A stretch of DNA of 64,000 bases from Nitzschia sp. DOCU1 (Eukaryota; Bacillariophyta; Bacillariophyceae; Bacillariales; Bacillariaceae): NCBI GenBank assembly GCA_951394045.1, contig OX595994.1:372001-436000 (forward strand), written 5' to 3'. Below the pieces are notes generated by a model, which worked only from the letters and a program-made list of their open reading frames with translations, was not told where the DNA came from and did not search any database. This document shows positions 19,230 to 30,640 of this stretch, piece after piece (within the stretch, counting starts at the first letter, position 1; the number at the start of each line of letters is the position of its first letter). The position numbers were made by a program, and so were the translations under genes.

Positions 19230-20335
19230 ATGGCAAAAGCTCGAACAACCACTATTCTGTCGGCTGTCGAAAAGCAGCTTTCCCAGCGAAGAAATTTGCA
19301 TGCCCGACAACGATTTGTTGGTGGGCTGGCTTTTTGTTGTGCCGTCGTCGCGTTTGGATTGTGCCTGCATCTGCAAACGCTGTCCCGGCAAATCAAGGCC
19401 GACAATGCAATCTCAAGAAGTGTAGTGGCGGTCTTGGGAGAAGACATGGTTGGTAGATCGACGAATCGACGTCAAAAGATATGTTTTTTGCAATCAGTCT
19501 TTGGCGAACCATCCCATCCGTCGATGGATCGGCCCTACAACGCAACACTCCTTCGAAACGACAATCCAAATTATGAATTCTACTACTTCACAAATATGCC
19601 ACAGCTGGAGACGCCAGGTTGGAACAAGATTTTGATGTTGGATGAAGACTTTCTACCAATTCAACGGCACATCACCATGAGCCGATTACCCAAATTCCTT
19701 GGATGGAAAATCCACGCACCGATTCGTGAAGAATGCCGGATCGTCATTTATATGGATGGGCATTTCCATCCCCGCCTTGGAAAGCAATCCAAATTTGAAC
19801 GCATTGCGCAAACTGTCGGGAATTCCGAATTTGGTTTGATCCACACCACTCATCCAAAAGGTGGGAGTTTGACGGAAGAGTTCGATCGCATCGTTTCGGG
19901 GACAAAAGATACGCAAGCTCATGTAGATGCAAGCCTAAAGTGGCTGCAGTCTCTTCCCGACTGGAACAATAATGCGACTTTGTACTGGAATGCCGCATTT
20001 GGTAGGTGACAGCCTTTGACAACGACGAAAGAATCGACCCGCCTCCGTTCCTAACTTGTTGTCCGCTTTACATCCTCTATCTCTCATCGATAGGCTATGA
20101 TCCGGCCAGTCCATATTATCAAAAAGCTAGCGAGTTTTTCTGGGAGAGGTATAAACAAGAACTAGATTCGTGGCGGGATCAACCTCTGTGGGCTTATACC
20201 CTGCACCATTTTGGGATCGAACCGTTGACAATGCGACACGATACACTGCATTCATACATACTGGAAGACTTCGACTTGAAAGGCGATCATCACTACGATG
20301 AACACTCGGTGTCCTATGCCAAAGCAAAGGCGTAG
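19230..20335 (+). CDS. Type II membrane glycosyltransferase-like protein (DUF616/TOD1-like)
   Basis: Two exons, 19230-20001 and 20094-20335, join across a 92-base GT-AG intron within a Gly codon (AAF-G-YDPASPYY). The product is 337 residues. A short cytosolic head and one anchor at about 29-50 (FVGGLAFCCAVVAFGLCLHL) give Golgi type II topology. The luminal part begins with an ICFLQSVFG strand. It continues with NYEFYYFTNMP and RIVIYMDGHFHP, where the Asp sits in the place of the family's D-G nucleotide-sugar loop. HTTHPKGGSLTEEFDRI and LYWNAAFGYDP follow. The order of strand, MDG loop, conserved His and late W/H segment resembles DUF616 (PF04765) proteins of plants. Donor and acceptor sugars cannot be read. 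Confidence 0.65.
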
Positions 20336-20753
20336 GCGGTGTCGGATAGCAGGGGACGCGCGAGGTACTAGCCTTGGGACAAGATTTCTTGTTCTCGCAC
20401 GAATAATGCTGCTCGTAATCCACCATTTGTAGCCAACAATTCATTTGCAGGGGCTAGCTAGTAGCATATTTGTCCTCGTCATCACTCTAATAATCTAGTA
20501 GAGTAGAGAGGCATTAACGGATTCGATTCGTTCGATTCTTACATCGCGTGCTAAAATGGACGGACGGATGATGCACGAGGAGTACGTCAGCGCTCATCTC
20601 TTTCATGATGCTTCTTCGTCGATTGCACCTCGAACCCAATGATGAGACGGAAAATACTACTGTAGATTGAGGAGGAAACTTGCTCCAAGAAGCACACCGA
20701 AGAATAGTAATACAGCAGTTGTTGGATGGTGAGCACCGCGCCAACAAAGGAAA
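20336..20753. other. Intergenic, no gene seen
   Basis: Contains the 3' flank of the glycosyltransferase and the 5' flank of the GST gene. No frame or repeat of note. Confidence 0.5.
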
Positions 20754-22567
20754 ATGAAACAAGATAGGCTCCTGCTGGTGTTGTCGTCGTCAGTTTCCCT
20801 ACTTGCGGCTTCGGGCTTTTCGGTAGTGTCAACGCTCCGTCCATTTCTGCACCCAACATTAATTGAGGCAAATTCATCGCCAAGACCTCATTCCGACTTG
20901 ACGAAACGCTATATGTTCAACGGGAATCCATTCGACATGGTCTCATCCATCTTTTCCAAATCGTCAGCTACCGTTGAATCAGCCCAGCCCGTCAATTCGG
21001 CTCTGGCCAGTCTGAATCTACCAGACTGGAAGAATGTTCGTTCGTTATTAGAATCCAAAATGACAAGCGACGACGAGCGCAACTTTCGATCCAACTTGGA
21101 GAAAGGATATGGAGTTGCAAGCCCGCTGCACAAGATTCGACTGTTTGACGAATCCAACCAAGAGAAAGATATTCGAGTCACATTTTATCGCGATTCTGCT
21201 AGTAAGTACTAGACACGACAGTCATGAGCCGATTGCAACTTGGACCATACTTGACTCACATCGGGTAATTCCTTTACTATTTCAAGGCTGGTGTCCTTAC
21301 TGCCAAAAAGTCTGGTTGACCCTAGAGGAGAAAAGGATCCCTTATCGCGTCGAGAAGATCAATGTCAGTAAAGCGATGATGAACTTACAATGTTAGAGGC
21401 CGTCGTTTGATTGTTCGGAACTCAACCCCCTCTATCTTGCATTTGGCTACACAGATGCGTTGTTATGGAGAAAAGCCCGAGTCGTTCAAACGATTGCAAC
21501 CGGGAGGACAAATCCCTGTAGCCACGATTGATGGAGCGACACTTCGACAGTCGAATGACATTCTTTTTGCCTTGGAAGAAAAGTTTCCCAACCATAAGAG
21601 TATGTCACCTCCTGACTCATTGCGGGATAAAGCACAAGAATACTTGCGGCTGGAACGACAAGTCTTTTCAGCATGGATGTATTGGTTGACGGGTGGAGGT
21701 GACACGTCAAAGCGCAACTTTGTGGCGACACTCGACGAAGTGGAGAAGGCCTTGACTGAGGTTAAAGATGGCCCGTTCTTCATGGGGAAGGACATCACTA
21801 TTGTCGACGTCCAATTCGTTCCATTTCTAGAGCGAATGGCTGCTTCGTTGCTTTTCTATAAGGGATTTCAGATCCGAGTAGTCAAAGGTGAAAAGACCAA
21901 GTATCCCGCCATCAACGCATGGTTTGACGCACTGGAGACGCTACCATCTTATCAACTGACAAAAAGTGACTACTACACTCACTGCTGGGACTTGCCGCCA
22001 CAATTGGGAGGATGCGTGCCAGAACCCGGCGGTGAAATCTACGAAGATGCCATCAATGGTGGTCGAAGTTTAGATGGACGACCCCAAGGATCTTGGGAGC
22101 TTCCGCTTCAGCCACACAACGGTGGTATTGAACCAGACTGGGAATGGGCGGGTGACGAAAATGCCGCGAAGCGAGAAGCCGTCGAGCGTGTGAGTGGAAA
22201 CTTTGAGGCCATTGTCAAGTTTGCCGCACGAGGAGCAGGAACAAAGGGCTTCCCAAGCTACGGAGCTCCTCTGAGTGATCCGAGTGCGTCGCCCAACGAA
22301 GCGGTCCAGCCCTCAGTAGATCACATGGTACGATTGGTGTGTTTGGCCATGCTGGAAGGAACAGAGGCACGCCAAACCGATTTGGACCAGGCCGTTGCCG
22401 CGTTGGTCGACAAGGGCGGGGTGGACTTTTCGTCGGCCGTAGTTGCCTCCTTGTCATATATGCGAGATCGAGTTGGAGTGCCCCGGGACATGAAGCTCCC
22501 CGCGGCTCGGCAGCTACGGGCGCATTTGAACTGGGCGGTTGGTGGAATTCTTACCAAACTACAGTGA
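20754..22567 (+). CDS. Plastid-targeted glutathione S-transferase with CPYC motif
   Basis: Three exons, 20754-21201, 21287-21363 and 21455-22567, encode 545 residues; both introns (85 and 91 bases) are GT-AG and the joins keep frame (SA-S-WCPYC and [12 protein letters not shown]). The N-terminus ([23 protein letters not shown]) is a signal peptide ending in ASGF, a diatom plastid motif. After about 130 extra residues comes the GST N-terminal thioredoxin-like domain with C152-P-Y-C155, where glutaredoxin-like GST classes have their active cysteine. Then [12 protein letters not shown] supplies the cis-Pro loop, and a helical C-terminal domain follows. The last 120 residues ([18 protein letters not shown] onward) form a further helical extension not usual in GSTs. 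Likely roles are thiol transfer or dehydroascorbate-type reduction in the plastid. Confidence 0.85.
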
Positions 22568-22770
22568 CATCTGGCGAACATCGTAAGCAGCGGTAGTTGC
22601 CATACTGTCATGAATTATAAGATAGAATGAGATTGACCGGCTAGTCGGCTTATATCTACAGTAGACCCAGTATTGGTTTTACAAGTTTTCTTTGTGCGGT
22701 CCTGCAACAACGTTGAAGAAGCAAATGCTTGCGTCCCCATTCATTATCCTCCGAGAGAAGCCTACGATTG

Positions 22771-24186
22771 TTAGTATCCTACCAGCACGTCTACGGGATT
22801 CAACAGTTCTTCTCCACAAATAAACCGCGGCAAATTTTCATTGACGAAGAATTCGGTTGCCTCGTGCATGAAATACTGAAAGTCGTGGGAAGGAGAAGCA
22901 TTGAGACAAGTTCCTGCTGTGTATAGAAATAGAGGCATGCTGGTCTAACTGAGTTTGACGTACCTGAGTTTTGTCCATATTGTGAGGTGATATCAAAACA
23001 TTCTCGAGTTCCCAAAGTTTGTTGTCGGGAGGGAGTGGCTCCTGTGAAAAGACATCCAATGCAGCACCCTTCAACCTGCCCGACTCCAAGGATCTGATAA
23101 GGGCGGCTTCGTCAACCACCGGACCTCGTCCCAAGTTGATAAAGACAGCATTCTTCTTGATATTCTCAAAGGCCTCGGCACTGACCATTCCACGGGTTTC
23201 AATCGTTGACGGAGCTGAACACACAATGTAATCGCTTTCGGCCATGAGTTGGTTCAAGCTTTCCTTATCGCGTCCGTACACGACATTACACACGGAATCC
23301 CCTCGCGACAAATACGGATGACGACGTAAAGCTACAATGCGCATTCCATATACAGAAGCCATTTTGGCACACGCCCTCCCAATGTCTCCGTACCCAACGA
23401 TGCCCATAGTCTTGCCCCTCAGCTCCTCGATGTCGTAGTCGTCCCACACCTTGTTCTTCTTATTTTTCATCAACCGTGGAAGATCCTTTGCAAAATATGA
23501 GCACGCCATCATCACATACTCCGCCAAACTTGAGCTGAATTGGCCCTGAACACAGAAAGAACAAAGAATATGTTAAATTCTTGACCGCTTGACCAATACT
23601 ATCCCTATCTTTGAGGTACTCCTACCTTCGCATTGGTAAATTGGACCGTTTTGCGGTATTCAGACAGCTCGTCGCTAACAACAAAATCAATACCAGCTGA
23701 ACGAACGTGAACCCATTCGATCGAGGGAAATGCTTTTAGCATCGCTGGCACTTGGACCGACGCATTGGGGCAAGACGGACTCACGAACAACGTGTTTGGT
23801 TTGGCATCGGCGTGCTTTTCAAAATCAGCAGGACTTTGCCCAATGCCCAAGAGCTGAGCTCCCACTGGGAGAACTCCTTTATGCAAAAGTGCATTTGCTT
23901 CGTCCGTGGCCGACGAAAGACTCAGGATTCTCGCCTCTCGTTGAATTGAATCGGGGGAAATTTCAATGAGAAAGGAATATCTACCCTTCTCGGTCGAATT
24001 TTCACGGTTCCAGTACCTATACTCTCGAACCAAAGGATCCGCCCATAAATGAGGAGTTTCTTTTGAAGTGGGTTCGGCTAGTACACGCGGGCAAGAGTGA
24101 AACGACGCCAGCCCAAGGTACGGCTTGGCGGCATTTCCTCCTGCTAATCTGACCGCTCGTTGAGCAAAGGCGCGAGACGATCTCAT
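22771..24186 (-). CDS. D-isomer-specific 2-hydroxyacid dehydrogenase, organelle-targeted
   Basis: Three exons on the minus strand, 24186-23626, 23545-22964 and 22875-22771, give 415 residues. Introns of 80 and 88 bases are GT-AG, both in phase 0 (TNAK-GQFSSS and DKTQ-YFMHEA). ATG 24186 was chosen because the frame's earlier codon is GTG. Residues 1-35 are rich in Arg, Ala and Ser without acid, suggesting a mitochondrial presequence. The NAD-binding motif is GIVGYGDIGRACAKMA. The catalytic Arg lies in INLGRGPVVDE, the Glu in DVFSQEPLP and the His in ISPHN. The family reduces 2-keto acids such as glyoxylate, hydroxypyruvate or phosphohydroxypyruvate with NAD(P)H. The exact substrate is not determined by sequence alone; a photorespiratory role is possible. 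Confidence 0.85.
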
Positions 24187-24806
24187 GATCACGTTGCTGA
24201 AGTCGTTCTATAGGATTTCTTCGGTAAAGGGGGAACTCGAGTTATCAGGATGATCTACCTTCTTCCCTGGATACAACGATGAAATCGTTTCGATGTCTGG
24301 GGGCAACGTTCGGGAGGAAAGAGATGAGGTTGGCTTGATATCTTCCGTCGATAGTGAGAATCCTGTGGTGCCATGGGGTGATGTCAGCAGAAATATGAGC
24401 GGGGATCGCAAGTTCAAGGAGCACACCCGCCTTTGTGTGACGACTTTGAAGTAGTCCAAAGGATCGAATCATGCGTGAGCGCGGCGAGGGGGACGAAGGC
24501 ATGCTAGCGCGCTGAGCTGCTGTACCCCATCAACGACTACTCCGATCGATAAAGCCGACAAAACGGATCAAAACACATACGATCAAACTGGACCCTTCCG
24601 ACTAACGCAAGAACAAGAAAGATTCGACTGCAAAAGAAAACTCGAAAAACCGTATCTTTCTCTATTGATGATAACACTATGACTGCACCAAAGATACGAT
24701 ATCGTTTCGCAGCGGCAGCTCATCAGCAGTCACCAAAACATCTCCTTGCTTGTTTCAAGAGAGGCATCGTCATACATACATTATCTCAACGAGTCGTTGC
24801 CATATT
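24187..24806. promoter_or_regulatory. Divergent promoter region, 620 bases
   Basis: Lies between the dehydrogenase (minus) and the gene at 24807 (plus). Minus-strand frames at 24208-24502 exist but have no protein-like conservation visible. No clear element was picked out. Confidence 0.4.
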
Positions 24807-26492
24807 ATGCCAACATATCGCTTTGCCTTAGTCGAATTGACCCAGAGTGCTTCTGCTCCTCATGACCAACTGCATTCAACGTGGCAGTTCTTTGGGCCTC
24901 GACGTCTGCTGCCTTCCTTCTTCCGGGACGAAGCCACCGCCGCCACGAGTAGAGAAGTTGTCGAAGCGCCACAGTTGTGGCCCGCCTTGCGCTTTTCCAA
25001 TAGTGCAAGTTGCCTAGAGGGCCTGCAGGCCTTGAGTCTTTTGCCCGCTGACGGGGATCCTGCGTATTTGTTGGACAAGCTCTCCTCTGACGGAGAATCG
25101 CCCACCGTTTACCTTTTTGGTCCGGAACTTCCCCAGGGAGAAAAACGCCTAAAGGTGGACAACACCCGCAACAACGACGGAAATGAAGAATTATCCAACA
25201 AACGCTTCCTGCGTGACCTCCTGGAGAACGTCTCGAGGCATTCTTCGGCTAATCGCCTCCTTCAAGAGGCAACCGCTGCATGTCTCAAGGCTTTTTTAGG
25301 GGAAGAATTTTCCAAAGATCGCTTGTTCTTTTGGAAAGTCAATGCACAGCTTCCAGGAAGTTCATCGGTAGAAGAAATGCCATGGCCGTGCCTGCTGTAC
25401 CATGATGCCGACGTCTTAATGGAGATTTTGCATCGTCAAAAACTCTTGACAGAAAAAGATCAGTTAGAGCTCGCTATGGACATGCTTAGAGCTACCAGTA
25501 AGCAGCCGCCACAATTCAGGGAGGGGTTTCCTCTTGTTTACTTGTTTGGAAGCGCGCACGCGGCCATTCAGCCCTTGGACGCGTCGAAAATCATTTCTCG
25601 TGAGGAGGCCGGTGATCGTCCAACTTGGCTGTCTTTGGAAAATAAGACGTACCAACAGTGGTGTCACAGAGCCTATCAGACTGTTGCGCAATCGCATGGT
25701 GCACATTACCACAACAATAATATTCCCCAAATAGCAGGGCCAGTGGACAACAATCACACTGCAGCAGTGCACGAAATGGATGAGGATTTTCATGACGCTT
25801 ATGCTGAGGCGGCACAGGAAGTTGACGACGTGGCCATTAATGAGGAAGAAGGACCTGCGCTTCAAGCAGCAGCACCAGCAAGGGAACCTCCGAGCCAAGA
25901 AGCACAAGGTATCGCGATGGCAGGGGAGGCGGATGTGGAGACGACACAGTGGGAGCCTCGGGCGACGCGAAAACGAACAGCAGCAGCAGCCGCAGCCCCG
26001 GCAGCAGATCTTCGAGTCGACTTTGGGCAAATTGAATGTCAGCGTTGCGCTCTAGCATTACAACCGGGGTTTTCGCCCAATCACGGGCCGACCCATCACG
26101 CCACGTGCATCAAATCAAAAGACTATCAACCCCCCTCGGAAGATATTCTAAAGACTTTGTCGAAGGAAGATTTTGACAATTTACCAGAAGTCACAAAAAG
26201 GAAGTTCGAAAGGGATGGTCTGAATCAGTTTTTGTCCTTTGTCGAGAAAAGAGTCCCAGCATGTTTGTATCGCACGATGCTGGTCCCACAAGCCGAGGAC
26301 GCGGCGGCAGAGGTGCCTACGCCTGACGAAACGCCTGACGAAACTCCAAGCCGTAGAATCGTGGGACTGACCCTGCCAACAGTATGTTGGGTGACCCCGG
26401 AAACGCGTGAGCAACGAGACCGAAGAAAGAGATGGGAACGAGAGGAACGTGAAGAAGAAAGGCGAAAAAGAAGACGCCAAGAAAGGCGCTGA
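24807..26492 (+). CDS. Unrecognised protein with duplicated VYLFG module and C2HC-like site
   Basis: Single exon, 561 residues from MPTYRFALVEL; an ATG-less extension upstream was discarded. Two related segments make up the N-terminal half. Each has a strand with an aromatic/Trp element (TWQFFGPRRLL; LFFWKVNAQL), then a helix with L-x(2)-L-x(3)-L, and ends in the same strand (SPTVYLFGPELP near residue 95 and FPLVYLFGSAHA near 250). This looks like an internal duplication, perhaps of the W-containing module widespread in diatom proteins. After an acidic linker, residues 410-435 hold C-x2-C-x11-H-x3-HH-x2-C (CQRC ... HHATC), which could bind zinc. The C-terminus is highly basic and helical (EREEREEERRKRRRQERR). 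A nucleic-acid-related role is possible but unproven. Confidence 0.7.
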   Translation: MPTYRFALVELTQSASAPHDQLHSTWQFFGPRRLLPSFFRDEATAATSREVVEAPQLWPALRFSNSASCLEGLQALSLLPADGDPAYLLDKLSSDGESPTVYLFGPELPQGEKRLKVDNTRNNDGNEELSNKRFLRDLLENVSRHSSANRLLQEATAACLKAFLGEEFSKDRLFFWKVNAQLPGSSSVEEMPWPCLLYHDADVLMEILHRQKLLTEKDQLELAMDMLRATSKQPPQFREGFPLVYLFGSAHAAIQPLDASKIISREEAGDRPTWLSLENKTYQQWCHRAYQTVAQSHGAHYHNNNIPQIAGPVDNNHTAAVHEMDEDFHDAYAEAAQEVDDVAINEEEGPALQAAAPAREPPSQEAQGIAMAGEADVETTQWEPRATRKRTAAAAAAPAADLRVDFGQIECQRCALALQPGFSPNHGPTHHATCIKSKDYQPPSEDILKTLSKEDFDNLPEVTKRKFERDGLNQFLSFVEKRVPACLYRTMLVPQAEDAAAEVPTPDETPDETPSRRIVGLTLPTVCWVTPETREQRDRRKRWEREEREEERRKRRRQERR

Positions 26493-26552
26493 TAATCCCC
26501 CCTCCTCAGCTTTATCATTCATAATATAACCTTAGAAGTTCGTTACCGCTTG

Positions 26553-26966
26553 ATGGCCGGTGGGAAGGCAATAAACGACCTTTTGGTCCTCGATATTGCA
26601 CAGTTGCTTTGGGCCTTAGGGTCTCTCCAAACTGACAACTTCCGACTGGCTGACGGTCTTGTAGACTTGGTTGCAGCGGACGCCCCGCGCTTCTTCCTGT
26701 CATCGCTCTCTAAAGCACCACGCAGCCTTTTGGAAGCCGGTATTGGCGCCCAGGAACAAGCAAATCTTGTGTGGCCCCTTGCTGTTCTCGGAGAACACCA
26801 ATCCAAGAATGCTGTTGCGCTTATCGGTGAAATCCTCAAAGAACAACAGACTATACAGCTGGAACACGTCCATCATCAGCTATGGCAGGCTGACTTTTTG
26901 TTACAAGATGAGAGTCCAGAGGCGGTCGCAGACTCCCTGATTTCTTGGTTCGCTGATTACCTTTGA
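26553..26966 (+). pseudogene. Fragment of a helical-repeat (RAP/OPR-like) protein
   Basis: Just 60 bases after the previous gene, a frame of 137 residues starting MAGGKAINDLLVL reads as alpha-helical repeats. It has LDIAQLLWALGSLQ and QANLVWPLAVLGEHQS, followed by HHQLWQADFLL near the end. The LVWALAxLG pattern and the L-HQ-LWQ motif are typical of FASTK/RAP-type organelle RNA-binding proteins in algae, which are usually many times longer and end in a RAP domain that is missing here. The piece is best read as a truncated relic, although a small expressed protein cannot be excluded. Confidence 0.4.
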
Positions 26967-27934
26967 GACAGATGAATGCTTGTTGGTGATAAGTCTCGGG
27001 CGAAGCTTAACAGCAGCGCCCGACCAAAGTTTATAGTTAAAGCAGCGTATAGAACGTAGAGAGCTTGCTACTGTAAGTACAGACTACTTCTAGCTTGATA
27101 GTCTATACGTTTGCTTTGGCGTTTGCAGTTCCGGAAAGGCAAACGACCACAACTTCTGATACAAGTGGCATCATTGTTGTAGTAGTAGTTCTCTAAATCC
27201 CATGGATAATACAAAATACTAATCGTTTGAATTCATGGAGGTGTGGCATTTATGACTTATACTAGCTAGTAGTTTCAATGGAGGCGAACGTGCCGACCCT
27301 GCTGCCAGCAGGGCGTACCGTCGTTTCTACTAGGACTGGAGAGATCTCTATGCTTCTTTCCCCGGGGGTAGGGCAGCGATCCTGCCCGTCGCGAAGCAAT
27401 CAAAAGAGTCCAATTTGACCCTTCCGACTAAAGCAATCCCGAGCGGCTGGTCACAAAATGACCGGAATGCTTCCATGCATAGACATCCACGTAGAATTTG
27501 TACCAACATTTGGCCCATAAATCTTGCTGGACCCTATGTATGCGGGAGGGTCATTTTCCAGCAAGAATGCGCGCGGTTGTTTATGCGCAATGGCACTATT
27601 AGTTAGCACGAGCAAATAGCAAGGAAGATCTCCCTCCGAGATTGACAGAGACAGAGCTTTAGCATACCGCGCGGGGGAAGACTCTCGCGGTTGTGGCTAC
27701 GCTCGACGAATCCTTTGAGGAAAGCGAAGGTAGTTAAGAGAGCCACATCTCTTTCTTGGTTGATCCGAACGAAGGGTCAGCAAGATAGTAACCACAGTGG
27801 AGTCTGAATCTGTAACCATTCCATTGTTGGTGGTTTCTGTGTTATTCGGTGTACGATAGCACGCTTGTTTGGTGGAGGGGAGATTTGCTTTCTCACGATC
27901 CTTTTGTGCCCATACCTTACGAGTCATTTCGAAC
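26967..27934. other. Intergenic, no gene seen
   Basis: Nearly 1 kb without a supported gene. It contains a short palindrome CTGCTGCCAGCAG near 27300 and the 5' flank of the LRR gene. Frames at 27415-27606 and 27697-27936 look like noise. Confidence 0.45.
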
Positions 27935-30275
27935 ATGTCGACGAACCGAAACTCGGACGACGCAGAAACCTTTGCCGGCGAGTCACACTATGACGGCACT
28001 GCGGCAGGCGGGGAATCCCAGTACGCTGACGATCAAAACACTCAAGGAGACGAAGGCACCTACTACACCGAAGGGGGCGAGGGTGAAACGCAATACACGG
28101 ACTCCCAATATGACCAGGAAAGCGCGTGGAATGACGAGACTACCGCCGGGGGCGACGGGACGACGGCATACACAGAAGACGGAACACACGATGAAGAAGA
28201 CGAGGATGAAGAAGCCGAGGAAGGAGACGAAGAGGATGACGACGAAGGCGAGGAACAAGAAGGCGAGTACGATAATGAGTACTATCAAGATGATGCCGAA
28301 GGTCGTGCCTATGAGGACCAGCCATATGTACCTAGTAATGACACCGGTGCTGGTATGATGGTCTACGATGAGCGTATCGAGGACGAACAGGAACCCGAGT
28401 ATGACTATGATCCCGAAGAAGATTACGACGATTTCGAAAGCGAACAGGAGCCCATGATGCCCGGAGACTACTACGGAGACGAGCCGGTTGAAGAGGAATA
28501 CTACGATGAGGACGAGGAGGAGCGCCGCCGCCGCGCTCGACGTCGACGTGCTTGGTGCTGCTGTTTGATTCTCTTGTGTTGTCTTCTGATCTTGATCATT
28601 CTCTTGATCATCTTTCTGCTGGCCCGCAACGAGGACGATTCCGTCTCGGATACCCCAGCCCCCACATTTGCGCCGTTTGTGGATGACACGGATGATGATT
28701 ACTATTATGACGACGATATCATCCTCGCTCCAGGTGTGGTTACAACTTGTATGGCTCCGGTCGATTACAACTGTGACTACAACGATCAAGAATGCTTTGC
28801 CAACGTGTGGGATCAGTGCAACTGCGACGGAGAAATTACCCAAATCCCGGACGATGTAGGCCAAATGCGTCAACTGATCATTGATCGCATGTTCCAAAAG
28901 TTCTATCCAGCGAACTATACTCTGGATGCAAGTAGTTGCGATCCTCAAAACATGGCCTTAATTTGGCTAGCAGCTGGCGACAACCGGGACGCAGGAGAGC
29001 CCCGGCAGCGATATGCCTTGGCTCTGAGCTACTATCAGTTAAACGGTACCATTTGGGATTATGACGATGAGTGGCTGGGAGAGCTCAATGAGTGTCTTTG
29101 GCTGGGCGTCCAGTGTAACAACCGTGACACTGTCAACTCCATGGCCTTGGATACGAACAACGTATTTGGGCCGGTAAGTCTTTGGCATGGTGTTTCCTGA
29201 AGGTTACTAAAGGATTATTTTTCATCCTTTTACAATTCTCACTCACTCGCGCACTCTCATCCGCTTTGTAGATCCCAACGGAGATTGTTGCCATGAATGG
29301 TTTGGCCTCTGTTGCCATTACGCGTACTCACCTGACAAGTACCATTCCCTCCGAAATCTTTTACATGCCCCGCCTTAAAGAACTACGTTTGTATGCCAAC
29401 CGTATGCGTGGAAGCATTCCCACTGACGTTGGCATGGCCTCGGTATTGGAATCACTTCGGTTGGAGACCAATTTCTTCGATGGACCTTTGGTAACGGAAA
29501 TTGGAATGGTTACCACGTTGACAGATCTCAACTTGGGATTCAACAACTTCAAATTGAAGATTCCCACCGAGATTGGTAACTTGAGTAATCTCAAATTCTT
29601 CCGCATCAACTCCAACTCATTCTCGGGGCGCCTTCCCTCGGAGATCGGTCGTATGGATGCCTTGCAAACACTGGGGACGACGGAAAACTTGTTGTATGGA
29701 AGCATTCCAACATACTTTGGATTGCTCTGGAATTTGCGCGATTTTCGTATCGCTGGATCCGGTGTGGGTGGAACTCTTCCAACGGAAATTACTCTCTTGT
29801 CCAATTTGATTCGTTTTGAAATCGGGTACAACAACTTTAAAGGAACACTCATGACCGAAATTGGAATGTTGACCAATTTGTGTAAGTACAATTTTTACGG
29901 CGTTGAATGGATCGCAGGACGCAGGCTGTCTAATCTTTTGCTTTTTTGTTGTTGTGAACAGTCTACTTGGGTCTCAACGACTGTCGTTTCGAAGGGCCAT
30001 TGCCCAGCGAGCTTGGGCAGTTGTGGAACATGACGCGTTTGCAAATCCAAAATAACGAGTTCACGGGTACCATTCCAGCTACGTTGGGTCGCTTGGCGGT
30101 GATGGAGCAGTTCACGGCGGAAGGCAACAAATTGACGGGTTCGGTCCCGAACTCCGTGTGCGAGTTGACCAAGGACTTTTTGCGTCAGTTTGTTGTGGAT
30201 TGCTATGATAAGCGCCGAAAGATTGGATTCGATTGCGAACCGCAATGCTGTACGTTGTGTCGAGACGTGGCTTAG
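27935..30275 (+). CDS. Acidic single-pass membrane LRR protein, diatom type
   Basis: Exons 27935-29173, 29272-29881 and 29962-30275 encode 720 residues; introns of 98 and 80 bases are GT-AG and the joins fall inside LRR units (NVFGP-IPTEIV; LTNL-F-YLGLND). Residues 1-205 are extremely acidic and Tyr/Gly-rich. A basic stop-transfer cluster (RRRRARRRRAW) follows, then a membrane helix at about 208-230 with a Cys triplet that could be palmitoylated. The outer part has a Cys-rich cap (CDYNDQECF, CNCDG), a conserved LNECLWLGVQC cap motif, and about ten plant-type LRRs with repeated IPTEIG/LPSEIG and LRL/LNL strands. It ends in a Cys-rich cap (CEPQCCTLC). Such receptors without a kinase are abundant in diatoms and are thought to sense or bind external ligands; the ligand is unknown. 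Confidence 0.88.
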
Positions 30276-30640
30276 TCACAAGAAGAAGAAGCAAAGCCAG
30301 CACGCGTCCCGGTAGAGGGATATATCATCCTCACTACATAGTAGTAGTATTACACGAAAGAATTAAAAGAAGAAAATAGCAAATGCTACTAGCTGCTTTT
30401 GGCTCACACTCCTGCGGGTAGTAGTCTACGAGTATGATAGCGTTGTGGCAGCAACAATGTCGCGGCGTCCCTAAGAGCGGAGTACCCGCGTTGGGAGTCC
30501 GTCACTCACTCACTTCTTCAGCAGGACGCTTGACATTAGTGGACAAAGCCTCCGCGGCGGTGGAACGGATGCATCTCATGGTTCCTGCCGGCTACTGCTA
30601 GCAGGTCGCGGTCCTGCGCACTGGAATGCCTCGCACGCTT
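30276..30640. other. Convergent intergenic, no gene seen
   Basis: Holds the 3' flanks of two convergent genes. A short palindromic CCGGCTACTGCTAGCAGG lies near 30590; no other structure was noticed. Confidence 0.5.

Noticed and set aside
25464..26030. Minus-strand frame rich in Cys and Leu
   Set aside because: Shadow of the CAG/GCA-rich region of the gene at 24807-26492.
27983..28948. Long minus-strand frame (321 codons) opposite the LRR gene
   Set aside because: It is the antisense shadow of the acidic GAC/GAG-rich region and reads as Val/Ile/Leu runs without domain features.
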